Shown piece by piece: positions 42,039-49,150 of a stretch of DNA of 64,000 bases. The DNA is taken from the NCBI RefSeq assembly GCF_024539675.1, contig NZ_JAHHIT010000054.1, positions 1 through 64,000 of the forward strand, read 5' to 3'. The notes under the pieces are model-generated. The model was given only the letters and a program-made list of their open reading frames with translations. It did no database searches and was not told where the DNA came from. Positions within the stretch are counted from its first letter, which is position 1, and every line of letters begins with the position of its first letter. Made by a program: the position numbers and the translations under genes. The DNA is from Streptomyces hilarionis (GTDB taxonomy: Bacteria; Actinomycetota; Actinomycetes; Streptomycetales; Streptomycetaceae).

Positions 42039-44741
42039 CTAGCCCGGGATCACCGTGTCGCTCATGCTCGGCTTGCCCTCACCCGACGCGTTCCAGGCGC
42101 AGACCATGATCACGTACTCGTGGCCCGCCGTGACCCCCGTGATCCTCGCGGAGCGGGCGGAGGCCGGGTAGCCGATGATCCGGGAGTAGTTCGTGGGAGT
42201 GCTCTTGTCGTAGACCCACACCGCGTACCGGACGATCGAGCCGCTGTGCGAGTCGGTCGGCGCCGACCAGCGCACGTCGATCGAGCCCGCGCCGGCCGTC
42301 GCGGCAAGCCCCGGCGGCCGTCCCGCCGTCGTCGGCGCCGCCTTGCCCCGGACCGCCGAGGACCACGAGGAACGGTTGGCCGCGCCGTCACCGGCGACGG
42401 CGCGGGCCCGCACCTCGTAGGTGTGGCCGTCGTAGGGCTGGTCGGTGAACTGCCAGGACATGTCATAGCGCGGGGCGCTCACGCCGGGCACCACATCGTG
42501 CCAGTCCGCTTTCGAGTCAGTGGTGACGTCACGCCACTGAACGTCGTAGGTGTGCGCGCCGAAGACCTTGTCCCAGGTGGCGGTGACGCCCTGCTGGGTG
42601 CCGTCGAACTTCATGCCGGAGGGCGTGGCGAGCGACCGGCCGGGCGCGCTGTCCGGTACGTCGGGCGCGGCGGCGCCGATGCCGAACTCCTTGTGCAGCA
42701 CGGTGCCGAACGCCTGCGCGATGCGGTACTCGCCCAGGGCGTTGGGGTGCAGCCCGTCGTAGGTGGTGGCGCAGGTCGTCGCCGTCGGGTCGCAGCCCAT
42801 CGCCTTGTTCAGGTCGGCCAACTCCACCGGCGAGTCGCTGGTGCTCCAGCCGGGGGCCGCTTTGGCGAGGGCCGCGTTGTAGTCGCGGATGCGCTGGGGG
42901 AGTTGGGGGTTCGCGTCGCCCAGGGTGGTCCGCTGGGGGACGTTGGCCAGGACGATCCGCACGTCCGGGTTGACCGCCCGCGCGTTGTCCACGAACTTCT
43001 TCATGGTGCCGACCAGATCGGCGCCCGCCCCGTACCAGCCGATGTCGTTGAAGCCCAGCTCGACCAGGAGCAGGTCGGGCGTCCGGCCCTTGGCCTTCAG
43101 CTCCTGCATCACCGGCTTGATGGTCGGCACGGTCCGAGTCAGTGAACGGCCCCAGAGAGCGTAGTGAGCCGAGCCGCCGGCGGAGAACCCGGCATTCACG
43201 TCCTCGGCGTACTCGCCCTGGACGCGCGCGTCACCCGGGAGGGGCTCCGTGGGCTCGCCGCCGCTGCTTTCGCCCAGCACCGGCGGCCGCGGCGGCTGCG
43301 CGTCGGCCTGCTGCACGGTGCCCCGGTACGGTCCGACGAAGGTGACCGGCCACTTCTTGCTCCTGGCCCAGTCCCACAGCCGGTAGCGCCAGGTGTGGTC
43401 GCCCTCGTACCCGTGGCTGATGGAATCGCCGACCACCATGACGTCGCGGATGTCGGTGTGCGTCACGGAGTTGCGGGCGATGATCTCGTCGATGAGCTTG
43501 CCGCCGGGGAAGTCCATCATCATGACGCCCATACGGTCCAGGTCGGACCGCCCGCCGAACCGGTCGTCGCGTCCGGCGTAGAACTCCGGGCACCGGTCCT
43601 TCTCGGCGCGCAGACACTGGATGAGGAAGTTGTTCACCCCGGTCGCCGTCGGGGTGCCGCCCGCCGCCGTGTAGGGGTGGACGCCGGTCCCGGAGGCGCT
43701 GGTGTAGTTCAGATACAGCGCGTCCTGCTTGTACTCGAGGTCCTTCTCACCGGGGCGGCTGCCGTCCCAGGTGCCGTTGGTCCGGCGCAGGTGCGCACGT
43801 ACCTTCTCCCACTTGTCGTCGATGTCGCTGATGGTGGACAGCTGGAAGTCGTCCTGCACGTACTCCTCGTTGGAGCCGCCGGACGGGTAGGGCTGCTTGA
43901 GCCCGTAGCCGCCGAAGATGCCGCCGCTGGTGTTCCGGTAGCCGAGGAGCACGACCTTGCCGCGTACCTCGCCGAGCGTCGGGACGCGGCTCGACTGGCT
44001 CTTGCCGGTGACCGAGGGGCCCCAGAACAGGTTGCGCCAGGCCGTCGACGGCGTGCTCTCGTTACCGTCCCCGGTGTACGAGCGGCCTTCCAGGTAGGAG
44101 TCGAAGATCTTCTTGCGCCACTCGTCGGTCCCGAACCCGTCGGCGTCCTTGCAGGAGAAGGTGGAGCCGGTGCACTCCGCCTTCAGGTTCATCAGGACGG
44201 TTTCGCCGGGGTGGTCGCTCAGGAAGTCGTAGGTCGTCTTGAGTACGTCGGTGAAGTTGGCGTACTGATAGGTCGCGCCGTGGTGGACGGTGAACTTCAG
44301 CCCCTCGTCCCCCTTGTCGACCCGGACCCGGATGTCGAGCGCGCGAATGCCGGCGTCGAACTGGGTGGTCAGGGTCTTCGCGCTGAGGCCGTGGTTCTCC
44401 TGCGTCTGGGTGATGCTGGTGACGATGCCCGAGCACTGGCCTGTGGCCGGGTCCGGTGTGTCCCCGCAGAGCGCGAGGCTGTCGTGGGTGCCGGGCACCG
44501 AGAGCCAGGCGAGGTTGGTCCCGTCCGGGACGCGTGACATCCAGTCGACGTTGGCCGCGGAGGCCTCGGTGATGCTGCTGTAGTAGTCGTTCGCCCGGGC
44601 GGGCGTGGCGGAGAGGAAGACGCCGGAGACGGACAGCAGCAGGGCGAGGAGCGCACCGAACACGGTGCTTCTCGCCACCATCGCCGGCCGGCGCATCCGG
44701 AGTCTTCGGGACGGGGGGGTGTGGCGTATGACGGTGATCAT
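42039..44741 (-). CDS. Secreted PI-PLC / GDSL hydrolase fusion with two Fn3 domains
   Basis: A 900-residue exported protein. The signal peptide ends near TPARA-ND (residue 50). A phosphatidylinositol-specific phospholipase C domain follows (about 60-430): SVPGTHDSLALCG with catalytic His86, RALDIRVRVDKG, FTVHHGATYQ (second His), GETVLMNLKAE. It continues into an SGNH/GDSL hydrolase domain (about 430-680): MVVGDSISHGYEGD (Ser), LVELGFNDIGW (Asn), YDGLHPNALGEY (Asp/His). Two Fn3-like domains end the protein (TYDVQWRD; YEVRARAVAG; SIDVRWSAPTDSHSGSIVRY). The start is ATG 44741 with AGG six bases upstream. It probably cleaves phospholipid head groups and ester bonds outside the cell. It is divergent from a membrane-anchored HTH gene. 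Confidence 0.9.
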   Translation of the reverse strand: MITVIRHTPPSRRLRMRRPAMVARSTVFGALLALLLSVSGVFLSATPARANDYYSSITEASAANVDWMSRVPDGTNLAWLSVPGTHDSLALCGDTPDPATGQCSGIVTSITQTQENHGLSAKTLTTQFDAGIRALDIRVRVDKGDEGLKFTVHHGATYQYANFTDVLKTTYDFLSDHPGETVLMNLKAECTGSTFSCKDADGFGTDEWRKKIFDSYLEGRSYTGDGNESTPSTAWRNLFWGPSVTGKSQSSRVPTLGEVRGKVVLLGYRNTSGGIFGGYGLKQPYPSGGSNEEYVQDDFQLSTISDIDDKWEKVRAHLRRTNGTWDGSRPGEKDLEYKQDALYLNYTSASGTGVHPYTAAGGTPTATGVNNFLIQCLRAEKDRCPEFYAGRDDRFGGRSDLDRMGVMMMDFPGGKLIDEIIARNSVTHTDIRDVMVVGDSISHGYEGDHTWRYRLWDWARSKKWPVTFVGPYRGTVQQADAQPPRPPVLGESSGGEPTEPLPGDARVQGEYAEDVNAGFSAGGSAHYALWGRSLTRTVPTIKPVMQELKAKGRTPDLLLVELGFNDIGWYGAGADLVGTMKKFVDNARAVNPDVRIVLANVPQRTTLGDANPQLPQRIRDYNAALAKAAPGWSTSDSPVELADLNKAMGCDPTATTCATTYDGLHPNALGEYRIAQAFGTVLHKEFGIGAAAPDVPDSAPGRSLATPSGMKFDGTQQGVTATWDKVFGAHTYDVQWRDVTTDSKADWHDVVPGVSAPRYDMSWQFTDQPYDGHTYEVRARAVAGDGAANRSSWSSAVRGKAAPTTAGRPPGLAATAGAGSIDVRWSAPTDSHSGSIVRYAVWVYDKSTPTNYSRIIGYPASARSARITGVTAGHEYVIMVCAWNASGEGKPSMSDTVIPG

Positions 44742-44985
44742 TTCCATCCTGGGGCGGATCGGTCGGTCGACCGGCGGGTCCGCGCGTGCGCGCGCGAGTC
44801 GTCCGGCGAGATGTGTGATGATCTTCGTGTCGGGCTCGCCGGTTGGTGATCGCAGCCTGCCCGGGACGGCCGTCCCGGGCCAGCCTGAACGGCCGTTCTG
44901 GGACGCTGGGACGTTCCACATCCCTGACCAGGCGGGATGCGGCCGTAGGGGACATGAGGTGGGACGTGTGGGTGGGGTGGGATCG

Positions 44986-46005
44986 GTGAGGGACGTCGAT
45001 TCGGCGGCCGGGCTGGGCGAGATGATGCGTTCGCTGAAGGAGCGCGCGGGCCTCAGCTACGGTGCTCTGGCCGGTCGGTTACACCTGAGTGCCTCGACGT
45101 TGCACCGCTATTGCTCGGGTGACTCGGTGCCGGCCGAATTCGCCCCGGTCGAACGCTTCGGCCGGATCTGCCGGGCGGACCCCGAGGAGCTGCTGGAGCT
45201 GCACCGGCGATGGGCGGTGGCGGACGAGGCGCGGCGCGGGAGGGGGGCGGGCCTGTCGGAGAGCGCGGAGGCGCCGGTGCCCGCGCCGGTGCCGGTGCCG
45301 GCCGTCCAGAGTCCGCCGACTGCCGGGGCGCCGACGCCGCGGGGCCGCCACCTCGTGTCGCGGTACGTCGCGCTGGGGGCCGCCGTGGTCGCCCTCAGCA
45401 CCTCCGGAGCGCTGGCCATCGACCGGTTCCGAGCCGAGTCGGTACCGGACCTGACGGTCCCGGCGATCACGGTGCCCGACCCGTCGACCGAGGATGTCGG
45501 GGCGGCAGGGGCGGCCGGGGCGCACGGGGCGCCCGGATCGACCGCCGGGAACGTCCCCCTTTCGGTGGCCGTCGTCGCGTCCGACCATGACTGCCCCCGG
45601 ACGGCCGGCACTCGGATCCGTCCGACCACGTTCCGCCTGAAGGTGCGAAGCACGGCAGAGGGCCCCGTGACCATGACCGCCATGGACGTCCGGGTGCTGT
45701 CCGCCGAAGCTCCGCCCGCCGAAGCCCCGCCCGCCGAAGCCGCCTACGCGGACTGCCAAGGCCCAGACGCACAGCACCCGTTCGCCGTGGACCTGGACGC
45801 CCCCGAGTCCCGTGCCGTGAGCCCGAGGCACGGGTTCCCGTACGAGGCGTCCGCCGAGACCCCCCTGATCCTGGACGTCACCTCGCACACGACAAAGAGC
45901 GAGGTGCGCTGGTATCTGGAACTGAGTTGGACCCAGGGCTCCCGCTCGGGCACGCTACGGATCGACGACGGCGGTCGCCCGTTCCGCACCGGCGCGGTGA
46001 GGTAG
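44986..46005 (+). CDS. Membrane-anchored HTH protein with extracytoplasmic domain
   Basis: A 339-residue protein. The cytoplasmic N-terminus is an XRE-type HTH (LKERAGLSYGALAGRLHLSA then STLHRYCSGDSVPAEFAPVE, RADPEELLELHRRWAVADEA). A Pro/Val-rich linker leads to one transmembrane helix (YVALGAAVVALSTSGALAI, about 125-145). The extracytoplasmic part of about 190 residues has two cysteines (DHDCPRTAG, AYADCQG) and a beta-rich tail. Two direct repeats (AEAPPAEAPPAEA) occur near 45710. The start is GTG 44986; other upstream starts are possible. A TTA codon lies at 45079-45081. It probably senses an external signal and controls the divergent phospholipase gene. It shares its HTH family with the gene at 59910-61076. 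Confidence 0.8.
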   Translation: MRDVDSAAGLGEMMRSLKERAGLSYGALAGRLHLSASTLHRYCSGDSVPAEFAPVERFGRICRADPEELLELHRRWAVADEARRGRGAGLSESAEAPVPAPVPVPAVQSPPTAGAPTPRGRHLVSRYVALGAAVVALSTSGALAIDRFRAESVPDLTVPAITVPDPSTEDVGAAGAAGAHGAPGSTAGNVPLSVAVVASDHDCPRTAGTRIRPTTFRLKVRSTAEGPVTMTAMDVRVLSAEAPPAEAPPAEAAYADCQGPDAQHPFAVDLDAPESRAVSPRHGFPYEASAETPLILDVTSHTTKSEVRWYLELSWTQGSRSGTLRIDDGGRPFRTGAVR

Positions 46006-46338
46006 CGCCGCACCTCTCAGGTCCGCACTGACAGGCCTTGCCACCCACCCCAGGTGAGGACGGTGGGGGAGCAGGGCTTCGAGGCTTCGAGCATGGAAAG
46101 GCGTCGAGGGCGGGAAGCCAGGTGGGTGGCACGAGCGTTCTCCGTGGGTCGGCCGGCCCGGTGTGGGGAGGTGCGCCGCACTCCTGTCGCGCCGAGCCGA
46201 AGAGCCCGCCGCACACGGGTTGCCGTCCGTGCCCTCGTAGGGGGATTCAGGGGGCCTGCCCGGCGTGGGGCCGGGGCCTGACGATCTACGGGCAGATCCA
46301 AGGGAGCGGGCGGCCGCGCGCTGCTACGGTCGGACGCC

Positions 46339-46842
46339 ATGAGCTGGCTTCCCGATGACTTCGTCCACCCCGTCCTGGTACCGCTGCCGGGTGGTGGCCA
46401 TCACCTGCGGCCGATCCGGGAGGCTGACACCCCGCTCGACTATCCGGCGGTGATGGGTTCGCGTGAGCGGCTGTGGACCATCTTCGGCCCGGCCTGGGGC
46501 TGGCCCGCGGCCACCATGACCTACGAGGCCGACCAGGCCGACCTGTTGAGGCACGAGAAGGAGGTCGCCGCGCACCAGTCCTTCAACTACGCGCTGTTCG
46601 ACGCGGCGGAGACAGCTCTGCTCGGCTGTGTCTACATCGACCCGCCGGGGAGGGTCGGCGCGGACGGCGAGATCTCCAGGTGGGTGGTGGACGAGCTGGT
46701 GGGCAGCGAGGTCGAGCAGGCCCTCGACGTGCTGGTGCCTCGGTGGATCGCCGAAGACTGGCCGTTCGAGCAGCCGCGCTTCCTCGGCCGCGACATCTCC
46801 TGGTCGGACTGGCTCGCCCTGCCGGAGCATCCCAACGCGTAA
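46339..46842 (+). CDS. GNAT-like acetyltransferase
   Basis: A 167-residue protein with the N-terminal FVHPVLVPLPGGGHHLRPIR, a central NYALFDAAETALLGCVYIDP (GNAT beta4-beta5 with GCVYIDP) and EISRWVVDELVGSEVEQALD, VPRWIAEDWPFEQPRFLGRD. This matches a Streptomyces GNAT subfamily, although the classical Q/RxxGxG/A signature is not clear. ATG 46339 has no ribosome site; TACGGT lies eight bases upstream, so the message may be leaderless. The substrate is unknown. It is followed at once by a DMT exporter remnant. Confidence 0.7.
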   Translation: MSWLPDDFVHPVLVPLPGGGHHLRPIREADTPLDYPAVMGSRERLWTIFGPAWGWPAATMTYEADQADLLRHEKEVAAHQSFNYALFDAAETALLGCVYIDPPGRVGADGEISRWVVDELVGSEVEQALDVLVPRWIAEDWPFEQPRFLGRDISWSDWLALPEHPNA

Positions 46843-46845
46843 CTG

Positions 46846-47199
46846 GTGTTGACTGGGCACTCCACCGAGTCCACCGGTTGGAGGATCTTCCTGGGTGTCG
46901 TGCCGACACTGCTCGCCTACCGCTGGTACTTCGTCGGGCTGGCCACGCACCCCAGCACCCAGGCCGCCGTCCTCGTGCTCCTCGAACCGGCCACGGCCGC
47001 GTTCCTGGCCACTCGGCGCGGCGAGCAGATCAGCTCGGCCTTCGTACTCGGATCGATCCTCCTACCGGCGGCCGTTGCCGTCCTGGCCTGCGACCAAGCG
47101 CGAACGCGTTCCCTTCGCCTGCGCCCAGCCGGCGAGGTCAACCGACCTGGAGCGTCCACAGGTCTGGAAAATCGCTCACCAGGCGGCCGCGCGCCGTGA
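46846..47199 (+). pseudogene. EamA/DMT-family exporter, C-terminal remnant
   Basis: The frame encodes GVVPTLLAYRWYFVGLATHP then STQAAVLVLLEPATAAFLAT and AFVLGSILLPAAVAVLA: the last three helices of an EamA (10-TM drug/metabolite) transporter, including the characteristic LLEPxTAAxLA. The first seven helices are missing, and the frame then continues into non-protein-like sequence. It begins four bases after the GNAT stop, so an insertion or deletion joined the two. Confidence 0.65.
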
Positions 47200-47240
47200 G
47201 ATCGTTCGCGGGTGACGACGCTGCTGATGGGGCAAGGACA

Positions 47241-47606
47241 TTGAAACGGCCGGACGATCGTGTGGCGTCCGCCTTTCGCTTCGCGACGGAGCTGGTCGCG
47301 TGGGTGGCGGCCCCCTGGGCCCTGTCCAGCCATTCGTGGCTGCTTGCCGCCCTGTCCGTGGTGGTTCTGGTGGGCCTTCCGACGCTGTTCTCCACTCCGG
47401 GGGACAAGGCCAACGTGATCATCGCGGTGCCGGGCTGGGTCACGATCCTGTTGGTGGTGCTCCAGCTCGTGGCGGCTGTGGTCTCCTCGTGGCTGGCCTG
47501 GCCCGGCTGGGCGGCGACTGCCGTGAGCCTGCTGGCCGCCGCCACCCTCGTCACGGAACAACGCCGCTGGCGGTGGCTGGTCTCCGCGAACCGACTCGCC
47601 GACTGA
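47241..47606 (+). CDS. Small four-helix membrane protein (YrdB/DUF2568-like)
   Basis: A 121-residue membrane protein: FRFATELVAWVAAPWALSSH, LLAALSVVVLVGLPTLFSTP, GDKANVIIAVPGWVTILLVV, then two more hydrophobic stretches and a charged end (VTEQRRWRWLVSANRLAD). This follows the DUF2568/YrdB pattern (TExVAW, GLPxxFSTPGDK). I take TTG 47241 as the start because AAGG lies just upstream and the conserved region begins there. Function unknown. A strong hairpin about 95 bases downstream probably terminates it. Confidence 0.7.
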   Translation: MKRPDDRVASAFRFATELVAWVAAPWALSSHSWLLAALSVVVLVGLPTLFSTPGDKANVIIAVPGWVTILLVVLQLVAAVVSSWLAWPGWAATAVSLLAAATLVTEQRRWRWLVSANRLAD

Positions 47607-47700
47607 AGCGCTCACCCGCCCCCCGACCAGCCAAGTGGTACGCCAGGAGCGTCGGCCACCCGAGCTGTGCCAGACGTTGACCTTCGTCGAGCGTTCGGAG

Positions 47701-47730
47701 GGAGGGCCCGCAGTCGACGGCGGGCCCTCC
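47701..47730. terminator. Hairpin terminator
   Basis: Perfect 11-bp stem GGAGGGCCCGC (47701-47711) and GCGGGCCCTCC (47720-47730) with an 8-base loop, about 95 bases past the DUF2568-like gene. The rest of 47607-48108 shows no gene. Confidence 0.8.
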
Positions 47731-48108
47731 TGCGAGCTGACGGCCGGCGAAGGGCTACGACCCGGCGCGGACAGCACGGACGCGGCCACAGGGACAGCCG
47801 CGGCGCGGCGGCAGGTCACGGCCTGACCGAACGCCCCAGGGTGTCTCCAGGCACACGCTGCCTGCACGTCGCCCAAGGGCGTCGAGCAAGTGCGCTGTGG
47901 CGCCGGCGACAGCCGAGTCGGAGCAGTACGGGAGCGGGGCGGCCGCGGTGGCGGCCCAGGTGAGAGGCTCCCGCAGCAAAGGCACACTCTGCTTGCCGGC
48001 TCCCCGTACCCACAAGGGCTCGAACCCCGTTCCTGGCCTCTTCTGCGTGACACCCGCCGACGGCTCGGCCAGGTGATCACGCTCCGATCGCCCGTCGTCA
48101 GCCGGGGC

Positions 48109-48438
48109 TCAGAACTGGATACAGACCGGGCCCTCGTTGACGTTGATCAGACCGTACTGTTCCACGAAGGAGTTGCAGGTGAGGGTGCCCTGTCCTTCGC
48201 CTTCGTCGTCCGCGCTGCCGGTGGTCCGGGCGCCGGCGTCCGCTGAGCCGAAGTCGATGCACACGGGGCCCTGATTGACGTTGATCAGGCCCTCCTGAGT
48301 GGTGAAGTCGTTGCATCGCGCGTCCAGCACCTGCTGGACCATGTCGTCTCCGGAACCGCCGGCGAAGGCCACGCCGGAACCAGCCAGAACCGCAGCGGCA
48401 GCCAGCGCGGTGGCCGCAACACCCTTACGTATACCCAT
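48109..48438 (-). CDS. Small secreted protein with duplicated Cys motif
   Basis: A 109-residue protein with a Sec signal peptide (MGIRKGVAATALAAAAVLAG, cleavage near AFA-GG). The mature part of about 80 residues consists of two copies of a 23-residue unit: CNDFTTQEGLINVNQGPVCI then DF, and CNSFVEQYGLINVNEGPVCI then QF at the very C-terminus, joined by an acidic Gly/Asp/Glu linker. Each unit has two cysteines. GGAG lies eight bases before ATG 48438. The tandem units and size recall surface-active or matrix proteins of Streptomyces (chaplins, rodlins), but the motif is different. I do not recognise the family. Confidence 0.8.
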   Translation of the reverse strand: MGIRKGVAATALAAAAVLAGSGVAFAGGSGDDMVQQVLDARCNDFTTQEGLINVNQGPVCIDFGSADAGARTTGSADDEGEGQGTLTCNSFVEQYGLINVNEGPVCIQF

Positions 48439-48768
48439 GGTCTTTCTCCAACTGTGGGGGACATGAACAGTGATCACTCCAGCAGCCTCGGGAGCCAGGC
48501 GCACGCTGGGCTGCGCCATCCGGGCACTCACTCTCGGTCGGTGGAGACCCCGAGATTGCGGGCTTCCTCTCCGTTCACCTGACGCAGCCGCGCGCGTTCC
48601 GATCACCGTCGGTTCACGGTTCCCCGGGCGACCTGTGGGCCGAACCCGCAGACCGGGGCCATCGGACGGGTCCAGGCGTCAACAACAAGAAGGACCCGGT
48701 AGAAGCGAAGCCCCACGCCAGTGTCCGCAGGGAAGATCACCCTCGAGCAGGAGCAGACGATCGTCGGG

Positions 48769-49104
48769 GCTTGGTGGAGCTGATCCCGGCGCAGCTGACC
48801 GCGCTGCGGCTGTCGTTGCCCTCGCCGACCACTTGCGAGTGCCGCCGCCGATGGCTGGCCTTGCGGAGCGGGTGCGCGAGGCCCGAGGGGAGGCGGGCTC
48901 GAACCGGCACATGCTGTATCTGTCGCAGGACCAGATGGAGTGGGTGGCCTACGGGTTCTGGCTGCACAAGCTGTCCGGTGGGCTCGCGAAGCCGGCCGTT
49001 TCGCCCGCGATGACGGCATCGTCCGCCCCGCAGTCGGCGGTTGGGCCGCCGAGATGTTGGCGGCCGTGCGTAGTCCACGCACGTACCCCGGCCAGGGCTG
49101 CCCA
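48769..49104 (+). pseudogene. Decayed Streptomyces hypothetical gene (DUF6417-like)
   Basis: Three frame segments line up as one protein: VELIPAQLTALRLSL, then VPPPMAGLAERVREARGEAG with NRHMLYLSQDQMEWVAYGFW and LHKLSGG, then REAGRFARDDGIVRPAVGG with WAAEMLAAVR. At least two frameshifts separate them. The pattern (LS-x-QMExVAYGxWLHxxSG ... RFARxxGIVRP) is, as far as I recall, that of a small Streptomyces family annotated DUF6417. The rest of 48439-49150 is non-coding. Confidence 0.5.
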
Positions 49105-49150
49105 TTATCCTGCTTCAGCTACGGGGTGAGGTGACCAGGGGGAGGCGGCC

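Noticed and set aside
43164..44537. A 457-residue plus-strand frame
   Set aside because: Antisense of the PI-PLC/GDSL gene.
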